The translations under genes were made by a program, and so were the position numbers. Source: CAZYVD01 sp964651045 (GTDB taxonomy: Bacteria; Zhuqueibacterota; QNDG01; DSAB01). From it: a DNA stretch of 34,094 bases. The notes under the pieces were generated by a model, which had not been told where the DNA came from, searched no databases, and saw only the letters and a program-made list of their open reading frames with translations. The stretch's first letter is position 1. Every line of letters begins with the position of its first letter. The stretch lies in NCBI GenBank assembly GCA_964651045.1, contig CAZYVD010000024.1, positions 1 through 34,094 on the forward strand, in the 5' to 3' direction. Of the stretch, positions 8,501 to 17,294 are shown in pieces.

Positions 8501-9623
8501 CAACATACCAGGACTGATGTACAAAGGGGATAAGGGATGGATAGACTTTGATGGATTAAAACAGGGTGAGCCATTTTTAATAGCTGGTCCAGCCTCATCT
8601 CCAAGTGTGATAGGAATAATAAGACTTACGGAAACCAGATTTACATATCCGCCTCTTAAGTTGGATAATTCTGGTGTGAGCAGTGACTTTATAAACTTTT
8701 TACAAAATATCAACTGGGATGTTCGAATAATACCATTTAAAGATGTAAATTTTGTGCAGAGCATAGAGACACCGATGGGAAACCTCTACTCTGATATTCA
8801 ACTTAGAGATAAATATGGCGATTTTAGAATTAGAGGAAGGATAAATGACCAGCTAATAGTCTGGGGCAGCCTGCTGAGTACAGAGGGGAGCATTGAGGTC
8901 TTAGACCATCATTTTAGGATAGAGCAGATCCGTTTCGATTATCCTATGGGTGCAGATGATCCTATAGTGAGCGGTAAGGCATTCACAACAGTCTTTGACT
9001 CTCTCGGTGTGCCATCAACGGTGTGGTTAAATCTCACATCGATCGACAGTCTCACAGGCATTGAGATTGGCGGGGGCCAGTGGAAAAACATTCATTTTCG
9101 TTTTTCAACTGATAATCCCAATCTTGCAAGATCAGAAGCAGATCTTATGTCTGCAATGGGTTATTCATCAGAGAGTCTTGCTTCAAAGGCTTACGATGTG
9201 ATCGGCCTTCAACTCGAGAACAAATTAATACGCCCCATTTTCAGACCATTTGAAAACAGTTTACGACGTTATCTTGGTCTAGACATATTTAGAGTCTCCT
9301 CGATGATAAGCAGAAATATCATGGAAATGCGTATTGCTGGTGGTTACGACTATTTCGACCCAAGGCTTCTGTTGAGAAGAACAAAGTTTACACTTGGGAA
9401 ATACTTGATGCCAGGACTTTTCATCATCTATTCGGGTCAAATTCAGAGTGGGATCGGTTTTCGTTATCCAATTCATGGTGTTGGTTTCAAACATGCCCTC
9501 ACAATAGAGTATGCACTCAGGCCGGATCTTTTTATCGAAATGGAGTATATGTATAACAGTCTTCTTCTATCAAACATGAGAGAGGATAAGCGAATATGGA
9601 TACGCCATGTGTTTCCGTTTTAG
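5559..9623 (+). CDS. TamB-like translocation/assembly module protein (AsmA-like repeats, DUF490 C-terminus)
   Basis: Very large periplasm-spanning protein of 1354 aa. One N-terminal transmembrane anchor (about residues 6-24) is followed by more than 1000 residues of beta-rich, low-cysteine sequence of AsmA/TamB type. The last ~350 residues match the conserved TamB/DUF490 region, with segments such as DPIVSGKAF and SEADLMSAMGYSSESL and a final aromatic-ended strand (WIRHVFPF). TamB-type proteins bridge inner and outer membranes and act in outer-membrane protein insertion and phospholipid transport with a BamA/TamA partner; the bamA gene follows 79 bases later, which supports the call. No cdsA or peptidoglycan gene intervenes. 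The start ATG 5559 has a modest CAGGGTG ribosome site. Confidence 0.85.
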   Translation: MRNRKWVLVICIVGSIISIGSYYGWRLARANEKIREALLNQIRPYLAKESDIGNIDFDLNTLHLREVKLASKEKSFYLKIKDIHLRYSLWELIRFGFVPNRITREIILDRPELVIRNLKEPRTNGEGNEWVDLRGILENLDVLNKVAVIDGSIQIEDDSGTRLELASGLNGLLDSEPADSAVIRLVGRLFHSRGFNLKMRGAVSLLNIEPVWIQVILEDSDIPDRLPLILPDSIRLSSGKMVGEMNFFRDRRSTGVIHFRNATLINEKNGLYFKGVNIEARLDGKNITVDGGVNDFCGSDLKISGKITNVFNPFFDILVSSDDFNTASFLREYANIDLKYIKSYNGELKVKLQGSVGSPLVKGSIYLPIVTAGNIRMGEFRGSVYGKNNQISFNGSGDLYSNLRMEVKGSVAYGASSIAVDINGDVKPLLPEWVGKRIERCSAEMNINFSGMRGKMGGRAECMISAVDLELDTLLIKQEMEYKNDVLKLNISSNSDFNLNARINGPFEKNPEWNASVAGLNLFMAPFINRNVKWIADDLTVDANLTGKSNLIKIDARIKHIDTRDDIVKIVAAAKRVQKDLRKISINGSYYCTDGRVIPLLATGWVSSSGLKIDIGTAGEFASMKGSLPFNRDGSLSANVEFEEISLGSLSRMFPVLRSFNGSIKGGIRASGTIENPEVNLKLTLRDGVFNDIGGFTGGVDYLWKDHKFRMCSLSIIKDSTLLLSGGAQQLRGDSLVGGFWAKDLDLQEIYRMFGRKESRIQGRGNIEIRISGRSDRPIAKGTLEVRDGRVNFVDFKELEVVVVDTILDSRLFYDGRISIEKGKIEREDGTKIMFWGKGVHGKESHADISIYTEGDFLQFLPHLSPVIKKASCNGEAFLSISGKYGSWALAEGRIDIKDGKIELNSFIDKIKKVRCFVKIDKGEKFVNIEYMKGKIDGEEIFITNSSSDEFGGEYPDFELNNLGVNLGVLQLRSSGKGLHCNIPGLMYKGDKGWIDFDGLKQGEPFLIAGPASSPSVIGIIRLTETRFTYPPLKLDNSGVSSDFINFLQNINWDVRIIPFKDVNFVQSIETPMGNLYSDIQLRDKYGDFRIRGRINDQLIVWGSLLSTEGSIEVLDHHFRIEQIRFDYPMGADDPIVSGKAFTTVFDSLGVPSTVWLNLTSIDSLTGIEIGGGQWKNIHFRFSTDNPNLARSEADLMSAMGYSSESLASKAYDVIGLQLENKLIRPIFRPFENSLRRYLGLDIFRVSSMISRNIMEMRIAGGYDYFDPRLLLRRTKFTLGKYLMPGLFIIYSGQIQSGIGFRYPIHGVGFKHALTIEYALRPDLFIEMEYMYNSLLLSNMREDKRIWIRHVFPF

Positions 9624-9702
9624 CAAACCCCATGGTATTTTTTTCTTTACAAAATTCAAAATATTTATTAATTTACAAATGAATGTATCGGAGTAGTATT
9701 TT

Positions 9703-12012
9703 ATGAAAATAGTTTATAAGAAATTTATTTTGGTGATTTGGTTGACTGCAATTTTCAGCTTCTCCTCTGCGCAGAACATCGAATATGGTAAGATTTTGGA
9801 TATTAATGTTGAGGGCAACAAGACATCCGATGAATATCTCATTAAAAAGAGTTCTGGGTTAAATGTTGGCGATGTTGCCTCAATGGAGAGTATTCAGAAG
9901 GCAGTTAAGTCGCTGTGGGAGCTGGGGCTGTTTTCCGACATCCGCATAATTCTTGATCGAAAGACATATCAGGGAGTATATCTGACTATTAAGCTTAAAG
10001 AGTATCCGAGGCTCGATAAATTGGTAATAGAGGGGAATAAGAAGCTGAGCGAGGATAAGGTAAAAGAAGAGCTCGGATTCTTCAGAGGCCAGGTGTTAAA
10101 GACAAGTCAGGTCTCAGCGGCAGTTGAGAGATTAAAGAAAAAATATGCAGAAAAGGGGTTTACCCTTGCTCAGATCAGTACAGATATGGTTGAATCGGAG
10201 GGTGAGGGTAGAGTGATCCTGCATGTGAAGATAAAGGAGGGGAAAAAGGTACAGATACGGAGAATAAGGTTTTTTGGAAATGAGGTGTTTTCGGACGGCA
10301 AACTGAAGAAGAGAATGAAGAAGACCAAGGAAAATAGATGGTTCGGAGGAGGAGATTTCGACAAGGAAAAATACAGGGAGGATAAGAAAAAGATAATCCA
10401 ATTCTATCAAAAATATGGATACAGGGATGCCGAGATTTTAAAAGATTCCATCTATTATGATGATCAAAAGAAGGATATGTTCATTGATATATGGGTGCGT
10501 GAAGGGCCATGCTACTACATAGGAGATGTCACATGGGAAGGCAACGAGGTCTTTCCTGACGAGGCGATAGCTTCTTTTCTTAAGCTTGAAAAGGGCGATG
10601 TTTTCAATCAGGAGAAATTTCAAAAGGTCATAAGGGAGGATTTGAGCGGGGCGTACTGGAACATCGGATACATTCAGGCAGATATACGTCACTATGAAAA
10701 GCTTCACGGTAGAGATACAATAGATGTTCACTTTGTCATAAATGAGAACGATCCTGTTACTATCAGGCACATTCAGATTGTAGGGAATCACAGGACAAAA
10801 GACAGGGTAATACTCAGAGAAATAAGATTGAGGCCGGGCGATACATTCAGCAAGGAGTTGTTAGAAAGAAGCTTTAGAGATTTGATGATATTAAACTATT
10901 TTTCTACTGTTAATCCTATACCCATTATTGTTGATGAGAAAAACATGGACTTGCGGTTTGAGGTTGAAGAGAAATCTACAGATACTGCTAATCTCCAGAT
11001 AGGATGGAGTGAACTCGATCGTCTCATTGGAAGCATAGGGCTCGGTATGAATAACCTTTTTGGCAATGGACAGCAGTTAAATCTTAACTGGAATTTCGGT
11101 CGTTTTTATCGTTCATTGAATCTCAGCTTCACAGAACCATGGTTTTTAAATACACCGACTCTTATCGGAGGAAGCATCTATCATACAAAAAGAGACCCTT
11201 TTTACATAGGATACAGGCAACAGACTTCAGGCATAACGTTCAGGGTTGGCCGAAGATTGAAGTGGCCAGACAACTATTTCAGGGCTGACTGGATATATGG
11301 TTTTGACAACACATCACTTAGTGATTTCAATGAGTATTATAAAAAGTTGAATCCAAACAACATAGTCAATGAGCACTGGCCTCTCATGACGAGCGGAATA
11401 ACCCAGATCATCACAAGAAACAGTCTCGATCATCCTGAGTTTCCAACGAGAGGCTCTAGGGTTAGCCTGACAACAGAGGTGGCAGGAGGATTTTTAGGAG
11501 GAAATGTAGACTTTCACAAACACATTTTTAAGGCAGAGTTTTTCATGCCGACCCTGATTCCTAGAGTAGTATTGATGGCACGTGCCCAGTTTGGATTCAT
11601 GAATGTTTTAAAGAAGTCGGGCAGGATTCCATTTTTAGAATATTTCTTCATGGGAGGTAGCGGCCTTTCAAGATCTATACCGCTCAGGGGATATCCCGAT
11701 CCTTTGGTAGGCGGCCGCTTCAGCAGCGATGGTGGAAAGACGATGCTTCAGGCAACACTGGAGCTGCGTTTTCCAATACTTGCCAAGCCGACAGCATTCG
11801 GTATAATCTTTGCCGAGGCAGGCAATACCTGGGAAGACATACATTCCACAGATCCATTCGACCTGAGGCGAAGCATAGGGGCAGGAATCAGGGTCTACAT
11901 GCCGATGGTCGGATTAATCGGGTTTGATTATGCATATGGGTTCGATAGAATAGTAGATGGCAAGAAGAAGGGGGAGTGGCAGCCGCATTTTATTTTTGGA
12001 AGAGGATTTTAA
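9703..12012 (+). CDS. bamA: Outer membrane protein assembly factor BamA (Omp85)
   Basis: Beta-barrel insertase of the outer membrane. Signal peptide at residues 1-23 (lysine-rich start, hydrophobic core, SSA before the mature end). Five POTRA-like repeats fill roughly residues 25-420, with IxxIxxxGN-type turns such as VEGNKKLSEDKV, RFFGNEVFSDG, WEGNEVFPDEA and VGNHRTKDRV. A 16-strand barrel follows, carrying the Omp85 loop-6 motif LRGY (L661-Y664) and ending in Phe (FGRGF), the outer-membrane protein C-terminal signal. 769 aa is normal. The gap before it (9624-9702) is very AT-rich with no terminator. It heads a bamA-ompH-ompH-lpxD-lpxC/fabZ-lpxA series seen in many diderms. Confidence 0.95.
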   Translation: MKIVYKKFILVIWLTAIFSFSSAQNIEYGKILDINVEGNKTSDEYLIKKSSGLNVGDVASMESIQKAVKSLWELGLFSDIRIILDRKTYQGVYLTIKLKEYPRLDKLVIEGNKKLSEDKVKEELGFFRGQVLKTSQVSAAVERLKKKYAEKGFTLAQISTDMVESEGEGRVILHVKIKEGKKVQIRRIRFFGNEVFSDGKLKKRMKKTKENRWFGGGDFDKEKYREDKKKIIQFYQKYGYRDAEILKDSIYYDDQKKDMFIDIWVREGPCYYIGDVTWEGNEVFPDEAIASFLKLEKGDVFNQEKFQKVIREDLSGAYWNIGYIQADIRHYEKLHGRDTIDVHFVINENDPVTIRHIQIVGNHRTKDRVILREIRLRPGDTFSKELLERSFRDLMILNYFSTVNPIPIIVDEKNMDLRFEVEEKSTDTANLQIGWSELDRLIGSIGLGMNNLFGNGQQLNLNWNFGRFYRSLNLSFTEPWFLNTPTLIGGSIYHTKRDPFYIGYRQQTSGITFRVGRRLKWPDNYFRADWIYGFDNTSLSDFNEYYKKLNPNNIVNEHWPLMTSGITQIITRNSLDHPEFPTRGSRVSLTTEVAGGFLGGNVDFHKHIFKAEFFMPTLIPRVVLMARAQFGFMNVLKKSGRIPFLEYFFMGGSGLSRSIPLRGYPDPLVGGRFSSDGGKTMLQATLELRFPILAKPTAFGIIFAEAGNTWEDIHSTDPFDLRRSIGAGIRVYMPMVGLIGFDYAYGFDRIVDGKKKGEWQPHFIFGRGF

Positions 12013-12036
12013 AATTAATAAACAGAGGAGGTCATT

Positions 12037-12576
12037 GTGGTGAGAAAGAGAACAATAGTCGTTATTAGTGTTCTGATTACATTTTGTGTGATTGGAAATG
12101 GTGTTGTGGCAGCACAGATGAAGATTGGTTATATCAATTCTCCCAAAATAATGTCTCTATATCCACCTGCAGTAGAGGCTCAGAACAGACTACAGCAGAT
12201 GGCAGATTCTCTTGATAAGGAGTTGAGGAGGATGCAGCAGGATCTTATCCAGCAACAGCAGGACTTAAATAAAAAGAGCGCCCTTCTTACTGAGAAGGCA
12301 AAGCAGGAGAAACAGAAGGAGCTTGAGGATAGATACCAGCGTCTGCTTCAGTACAGGCAGGAGAAGCAGCAGGAACTTTCGAAATATGAATCGGATCTTC
12401 TTAAGCCGATAACAGAAACGATCAACAATGTAATTCAGGAGTATGGAAAGAGGGAGAATTTCGATTACATTTTTGACACACTCCAGGGAACTATTCTCTA
12501 TGCCAAAGACAGTTACGATTTAACCGATATAATCTTACAGGAGCTGAAAAAAGTAAAATCGACTGCCAAAAAGTAA
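12037..12576 (+). CDS. OmpH/Skp-family periplasmic chaperone, copy 1
   Basis: Holdase chaperone that delivers unfolded outer-membrane proteins to BamA. Signal peptide ending near VVAAQ (about residues 1-26), then the conserved MKIGYINSPKIMSLYPPAVEAQ-type N-terminus and a long Gln/Lys/Glu-rich coiled coil (about residues 45-120), closing with the conserved region containing DYIFDT and the C-terminal DLTDIILQELKK. Two adjacent GTG codons (12037 and 12040) follow GAGGAGG; the second has the better spacing. 179 aa. The second copy follows 40 bases later. Confidence 0.88.
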   Translation: MVRKRTIVVISVLITFCVIGNGVVAAQMKIGYINSPKIMSLYPPAVEAQNRLQQMADSLDKELRRMQQDLIQQQQDLNKKSALLTEKAKQEKQKELEDRYQRLLQYRQEKQQELSKYESDLLKPITETINNVIQEYGKRENFDYIFDTLQGTILYAKDSYDLTDIILQELKKVKSTAKK

Positions 12577-12616
12577 TTTAAGGATTCAATAATTTAAATT
12601 AATCGGGAGGCATGAG

Positions 12617-13162
12617 GTGGCTCGAAGAATTGTACTGGGTTACATAATTTACCTTTTGATTTGTATGAGTGGTGGTAGTTTAGTGGCACAGGTGAAGCTT
12701 GGATATGTGGATTCTCAGAGAGTATTAAATAGCTATCCCCAGGTTTCTGATGTGAAAAAACAGCTTGAGAGTGAGAATGAGAAATGGGGCCAGGAGCTGC
12801 AGAGAATGCAGAAAGAGCTTCAGGATTTGATCGATCAGTTAAACAAACAGGGTCTGGTTTTAAGTGATATGAAGAGGAAGGAAAAGGAGCAACAGATTCG
12901 TGAAAAAGACTCAGAGATCCAGCAATATCGGATTCAAAAATGGGGGCAGAATGGTGAATACTTCAAGCTTCAGAATAAGTTATTGAAGCCAATTTATGAT
13001 TCGATAAATGGAATAATCCAGCGGATAGGGATGGATCAGGGCTATGATTTTATTTTCGATGCTTCTGGCGGATATGTTCTTTTTGCAAGGGACAAGCACG
13101 ATCTCACAGATATAGTTATCCAGGAGTTAAAGAAAAAGCAGAGCTCGACAAAGAAGGAGTAG
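12617..13162 (+). CDS. OmpH/Skp-family periplasmic chaperone, copy 2
   Basis: Tandem paralog of the preceding gene with the same plan: signal peptide (residues 1-24), VKLGYVDSQRVLNSYP start of the mature chain, a coiled-coil tentacle region (about 45-115), and a C-terminal half with YDFIFDASGG and DLTDIVIQELKK. The two mature ends are clearly homologous but well diverged in the coiled coil, so the duplication is old. GTG 12617 follows GGGAGG with 6-base spacing; an ATG at 12612 opens a frame that stops after 11 codons and is not the start. 181 aa. Confidence 0.88.
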   Translation: MARRIVLGYIIYLLICMSGGSLVAQVKLGYVDSQRVLNSYPQVSDVKKQLESENEKWGQELQRMQKELQDLIDQLNKQGLVLSDMKRKEKEQQIREKDSEIQQYRIQKWGQNGEYFKLQNKLLKPIYDSINGIIQRIGMDQGYDFIFDASGGYVLFARDKHDLTDIVIQELKKKQSSTKKE

Positions 13163-13165
13163 CTG

Positions 13166-14215
13166 ATGCCCCATAAGATATCTGAAATTGCCAGGGTCAT
13201 AGGAGGAATTGTAATTGGGGATGAGAATTTAGAAATAATGGGCATTGCAGACATTCAGCAGGCCAGAGAGGGTGAGATAACATTTCTGGCAAATAACAGA
13301 TACAGGAAGTATCTAAAAGAGACAGCGGCATCAGCAGTAATCGTTCCCATAGATATTACAGAAGGAGAAGGAAAGACCCTTATCCAGACCGATGATCCTT
13401 ATTTTGCATTTATGAAAGCTGTAAGGTTTTTTTATCCAGAGGAGCCCTTGATCGAGTCGGGTGTACATTCTACTGCCCTTATTGGAGAGGGAACCGAGCT
13501 GGGTGAGGATGTATCGATAGGGTGTTATGCCGTCATAGGCAGAAATTGCAGGATAGGAAAAGGAAGCAAAATTCTGCCTCATGCAGTAATTAGCGATCGT
13601 GTCAAGATCGGTACTTCATGTCTCATCCATTCGAATGTAAACATTCGGGAGAGGGTTGAGATAGGCAGCAGAGTAATCATACACAATGGTGCAGTCATAG
13701 GCAGTGATGGATTTGGATTTGCACCAAAGGATGGCATTTATCATAAGATTCCCCAGGTCGGTACAGTGGTAATAGAGGACGATGTTGAGATAGGTGCCAA
13801 TTGCACAATCGACAGGGCAACATTAGGAGAAACGAGAATAAAGAAGGGGGTAAAATTAGATAATTTGATCCAGGTCGGACACAATTGTACAATAGGTGAG
13901 AATACTGTCATTGCTGCACAGGCCGGACTTTCAGGCAGTACACATATCGGTAAGGGGGTGAGGGTTGGAGGCCAGGTTGGTTTTGCAGGGCACATGAAGA
14001 TTGGTGATGGGGCAATGATAGGTGCGCAGTCTGGTGTAAGCAAATCGGTTCCGCCTGGTGTGATGATGTTTGGCTATCCTGCAAAGCCTCGTATGGAGGA
14101 GTTCCGTCTTCAGGCAGCAATAAAGAAATTGCCGGATCTTCTTCAAGAGATAAAAGATTTAAAGAAACAGATCAAAGTATTGGAACAAAGAGTGGTGAAG
14201 AAAAATGTTGACTAA
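13166..14215 (+). CDS. lpxD: UDP-3-O-acylglucosamine N-acyltransferase
   Basis: Third step of lipid A synthesis: adds the N-linked 3-hydroxyacyl chain from acyl-ACP to UDP-3-O-acyl-glucosamine. It has the LpxD N-terminal uridine-binding domain (about 1-100), then a left-handed beta-helix of hexapeptide repeats (about 100-310) and a C-terminal helix. The catalytic histidine is in LIQVGHNCTIG and falls at residue 239, the same number as in E. coli LpxD. 349 aa. The gene begins 3 bases after the ompH2 stop; AAGGAG inside the ompH2 end is its ribosome site. It overlaps lpxC-fabZ by 11 bases. Confidence 0.95.
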   Translation: MPHKISEIARVIGGIVIGDENLEIMGIADIQQAREGEITFLANNRYRKYLKETAASAVIVPIDITEGEGKTLIQTDDPYFAFMKAVRFFYPEEPLIESGVHSTALIGEGTELGEDVSIGCYAVIGRNCRIGKGSKILPHAVISDRVKIGTSCLIHSNVNIRERVEIGSRVIIHNGAVIGSDGFGFAPKDGIYHKIPQVGTVVIEDDVEIGANCTIDRATLGETRIKKGVKLDNLIQVGHNCTIGENTVIAAQAGLSGSTHIGKGVRVGGQVGFAGHMKIGDGAMIGAQSGVSKSVPPGVMMFGYPAKPRMEEFRLQAAIKKLPDLLQEIKDLKKQIKVLEQRVVKKNVD

Positions 14216-15614
14216 TCAAAGAACAATTTCAAAACAGATCTCGATGTCAGGAATAGGACTGCACACCGGAAACAAGACAACAGTGACATTTAAACCTGCA
14301 GAGCCAAATAAGGGCATACGTTTCAAACGTACAGATATTGCGGATTGTCCTGAAATTCCGGCAGATATTGACCACGTTGTGGATAATTTTAGAGACACTA
14401 CCATTGGTATTGGTGAGATCCATATACGGCAGGTTGAACATGTTGTTGCGGCAGTATATGGCATGGAGATAGATAACATATTAATAGAGGTCGATTCCAA
14501 TGAGCCTCCGGTTGGGGATGGGAGTGCACTACCGTTTGTAGATGTGCTTCAGAAAGCAGGCATAGTAGACCAGAATTGCCGCAGAGAATATCTGGAGATC
14601 GATGATACTATTACATATACTGATAAATCTAAAGGGATCGACATGGTAGTCTTTCCATCCGATGAACTCAGAATAACATTTATGGTTGATTACCAGAATC
14701 CTGCACTTGGAACACAGTACACATCTATGTATTCACTATCTGATGAGTTTGTGAAAGAGTTTGCACCTGCAAGGACATTCTGTTTTCTTCATGAGGTAGA
14801 GGAGCTTCATGATCAGGGTCTTATACAGGGTGGGAATCTTGACAATGCAATAGTCATTGTAGATAGAGAACTATCTGAAAAGGAATTAAGGGATCTGGCA
14901 CGTAGATTCAATCTCAACGAGGAGGTTGTACTCGGGACAAATGGAATACTGGGCGGAAAGGATCTTCGCTTTGACAATGAACCTGTAAGGCATAAGACTT
15001 TGGATCTAATAGGCGATCTTGCCCTCCTTGGTGTTCCATTAAAGGCGCATGTTATGGCTGCACGGTCGGGTCATGCTGCCCATGTGGAACTGGTTAAAAA
15101 GATTCGAAAGATCTACAAGAAAAAACAATTACACAGCAGGTATCAGACAAGGCCAGTAAATAAGGGAACATTTCTTGATATAGATGCAATTAAAAAGATA
15201 CTTCCACACAGGTATCCTTTTCTTCTTGTTGATAAAATAATCGATATTGTTCCTGGTGAGAGGGTCTTTGGTATCAAGAATGTTACGGCAAATGAGCATT
15301 TCTTTGTTGGACATTTCCCTGGCAATCCAATAATGCCAGGAGTACTAATTGTGGAAGCAATGGCTCAGACTGGCGCTGTATTGGTTCTCGATGCAATTGA
15401 GAGGCCCAATGATAAATTGGCATATTTTATGGGCATTGATAAGGTCAGGTTCAGAAAGCCTGTTTATCCTGGTGATAAACTCGAGATGGAAGTGGAACTA
15501 ATAAGGTTTAGACACTCCTCATGCAAGATGAGGGGACGGGCATTTGTGTCGGAGGAACTTGTATGTGAGGCCGAATTCATGTGTGCCATAGTTGAAAAGG
15601 AAAATAGAGATTAG
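14205..15614 (+). CDS. lpxC-fabZ: LpxC-FabZ fusion: UDP-3-O-acyl-GlcNAc deacetylase / 3-hydroxyacyl-ACP dehydratase
   Basis: Bifunctional protein of 469 aa. Residues 1-305 are LpxC, the committed zinc-dependent deacetylase of lipid A synthesis, with zinc ligands H79, H263 and D267 (HKTLD) and the catalytic H290 (SGHAAH). Residues ~320-469 are FabZ, the hot-dog dehydratase of fatty-acid elongation, with the active-site pair H370 (GHFPGNP) and E384 (EAMAQ). Both halves appear intact. Such fusions are known from Bacteroidetes and related phyla; they couple the use of 3-hydroxyacyl-ACP for lipid A with its use for fatty acids. The gene overlaps lpxD by 11 bases. Confidence 0.95.
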   Translation: MLTNQRTISKQISMSGIGLHTGNKTTVTFKPAEPNKGIRFKRTDIADCPEIPADIDHVVDNFRDTTIGIGEIHIRQVEHVVAAVYGMEIDNILIEVDSNEPPVGDGSALPFVDVLQKAGIVDQNCRREYLEIDDTITYTDKSKGIDMVVFPSDELRITFMVDYQNPALGTQYTSMYSLSDEFVKEFAPARTFCFLHEVEELHDQGLIQGGNLDNAIVIVDRELSEKELRDLARRFNLNEEVVLGTNGILGGKDLRFDNEPVRHKTLDLIGDLALLGVPLKAHVMAARSGHAAHVELVKKIRKIYKKKQLHSRYQTRPVNKGTFLDIDAIKKILPHRYPFLLVDKIIDIVPGERVFGIKNVTANEHFFVGHFPGNPIMPGVLIVEAMAQTGAVLVLDAIERPNDKLAYFMGIDKVRFRKPVYPGDKLEMEVELIRFRHSSCKMRGRAFVSEELVCEAEFMCAIVEKENRD

Positions 15615-15627
15615 AAGAGGAGGCATC

Positions 15628-16401
15628 TTGTCTGTGATTCATCCTACAGCAATTGTCGATAGCAAAGCAAGGCTTGCAAAAGATGTGACTGTTGGGCCAT
15701 TCTCTATAATCGAAGCTGATGTTGAAATAGAATCTGGAACGAAGATTGGTTCGCATGTTCTTATTGCAGAGGGCGCAAGGATCGGGAAAAACTGTCATAT
15801 TCATCATGGTGCGGTTTTGTCTACACTGCCCCAGGATATTAAGTTTGGTGGTGAGAAGACTACACTGGAGATCGGAGAGAATACAATTATAAGAGAATAC
15901 TGCACATTAAACAGAGGGACAACCCATCGGGGAAAAACAACAGTTGGCAAGAATTGTTTTTTAATGGCCTATGTCCATATTGCTCATGACAACATAATCG
16001 AAGACAATGTAATAATAGCCAATTCGGTTCAATTAGGGGGGCATGTTTGTGTGGAAGAGTGGGCGATGATTGGTGGGCTCACGGCGGTTCACCAGTTCAG
16101 TCTCATAGGGAAGCACTCTATGATTGGTGGCGGACTTCGTGTTGTGCGTGATGTGCCACCTTACATTCTAACTGCAGGCGAACCTCTCAGATTTGGTGGT
16201 CTTAATATAGTCGGATTGAAGAGGAGGGGGTTCAGTGCTGAGGCCATAAGAGGATTAAAAAAGTGTTATCGTTATATCTATCGATCGAATCTAAACCTGA
16301 GTCAGGCTGTAAAAAAAATAGAGTCGGAAATGGAGATAACTCCTGAGGTTAGAATAGTACTCGACTTTATCAGGAGAAGCGAAAGGGGAATAATAAGGTA
16401 G
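15628..16401 (+). CDS. lpxA: Acyl-ACP--UDP-N-acetylglucosamine O-acyltransferase
   Basis: First enzyme of lipid A synthesis: transfers 3-hydroxyacyl from ACP to UDP-GlcNAc. Left-handed beta-helix of hexapeptide repeats beginning at IHPTAIVDSKARL, with catalytic-site histidines H117 and H120 in HIAHD (E. coli H122/H125). The C-terminal helical domain starts with LRFGGLNIVGLKRRG. The start is TTG 15628 (4 bases after AAGAGGAGG) or GTG 15634 (10 bases after it), giving 257 or 255 aa, close to the family's 262. A longer reading from TTG 15592 would overlap fabZ and has no ribosome site. Lipid A synthesis beyond LpxC is not in the window. Confidence 0.93.
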   Translation: MSVIHPTAIVDSKARLAKDVTVGPFSIIEADVEIESGTKIGSHVLIAEGARIGKNCHIHHGAVLSTLPQDIKFGGEKTTLEIGENTIIREYCTLNRGTTHRGKTTVGKNCFLMAYVHIAHDNIIEDNVIIANSVQLGGHVCVEEWAMIGGLTAVHQFSLIGKHSMIGGGLRVVRDVPPYILTAGEPLRFGGLNIVGLKRRGFSAEAIRGLKKCYRYIYRSNLNLSQAVKKIESEMEITPEVRIVLDFIRRSERGIIR

Positions 16402-16407
16402 ATCATC

Positions 16408-17229
16408 ATGCATGTGTGGCGTTGGATAGATGGCGGATTTAGAGATGGAGCGACGCAGATCGCAATAGATCGTGCAATTTTACAGAATGCCTCGCTGGTT
16501 GGATTAGCCACAATGAGAGTGTATGGATGGTATCCGCATTGTATCTCTCTTGGATACAATCAGTCAGAGGAGAGCATAGACATAGAAAGATGCAGAGAGG
16601 ATGGTGTGGATGTTGTGAGAAGACCGACTGGTGGAAGGGCAGTACTTCATTCAGATGAGGTCACATATTCTGTTGTTATTCCTAAGGAGAACGATTTTTT
16701 TTCCGGCAATCTTGGAGAAATTTATAAGAAGATAAGTCTGGGGTTGTGTTGCGGCATACAGAGGCTTGGTGTGCCAGCAGTGCTTCAGAAGCGCAGAATC
16801 GATCTGGCCGGCCATTATAAGAGGCCTTATTCGATAAACTGTTTTTCGGCAGCAGCAAGAAATGAGATAGTTGTTGATGGCAAAAAACTCGTGGGGAGCG
16901 CACAGCGCCAAGTGGAAAATGGGATACTTCAACACGGATCCATTCTTACAGGAAAAGGCCATGTGAACTTGCCCGAATATTACTCTAACATAACAGTAGA
17001 TGAGAAGAGACGGCTGATAAAGGAGGTTGAGGAAAAGACAATTTCTATAGGAGGTTATCTTTTAAGGAGTGTTGATTTTTCTGAAGTTGCACAGGCCATA
17101 AGGCTTGGTATGGAGGAGGTTCTTTCAATTAAGTTTGATGATTGTGAATTAACAGATCAGGAGAGAGAGCTAATTGACAATTTTAGAGAAGAATATTCTA
17201 TTTTGCAGAATAGTGAGTTGACTGTTTAA
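16408..17229 (+). CDS. Octanoyltransferase/lipoate-protein ligase family protein, LipM-like
   Basis: Member of the biotin/lipoate A/B protein ligase (PF03099) family. It probably transfers octanoyl from ACP to a lipoyl domain such as GcvH. Visible motifs: RRPTGGRAVLH (substrate binding), the cysteine C145 in SINCFSAAARNE, placed like the LipM/LipL acyl-transfer cysteine, and K160 in DGKKLVGSAQRQ. The Cys plus the overall sequence favours LipM over LplA, and no C-terminal LplA accessory domain is present (273 aa). A gcvT gene lies 2.4 kb downstream, but gcvH and lipA are absent. Start ATG 16408 follows AAGGTAG, 6 bases after lpxA. Confidence 0.8.
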   Translation: MHVWRWIDGGFRDGATQIAIDRAILQNASLVGLATMRVYGWYPHCISLGYNQSEESIDIERCREDGVDVVRRPTGGRAVLHSDEVTYSVVIPKENDFFSGNLGEIYKKISLGLCCGIQRLGVPAVLQKRRIDLAGHYKRPYSINCFSAAARNEIVVDGKKLVGSAQRQVENGILQHGSILTGKGHVNLPEYYSNITVDEKRRLIKEVEEKTISIGGYLLRSVDFSEVAQAIRLGMEEVLSIKFDDCELTDQERELIDNFREEYSILQNSELTV

Positions 17230-17252
17230 TAGAGAAATTGGAGGTTGCTACA

Positions 17253-17294
17253 ATGGTACAGGTGTGGTATTTTCACGGCTGGCCGCGGGGATAG
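17253..17294 (+). CDS. Putative 13-codon leader peptide before dxr
   Basis: ATG 17253 follows a textbook GGAGG (17240-17244) with 8-base spacing and encodes MVQVWYFHGWPRG, ending at TAG 17292-17294. Five of 13 residues are W, Y, F, H or W. Its last codons run through the 5' arm of the terminator-like stem at 17277-17309. It may be a regulatory leader peptide; the alternative is a chance reading frame in an intergenic gap. Confidence 0.35.
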   Translation: MVQVWYFHGWPRG

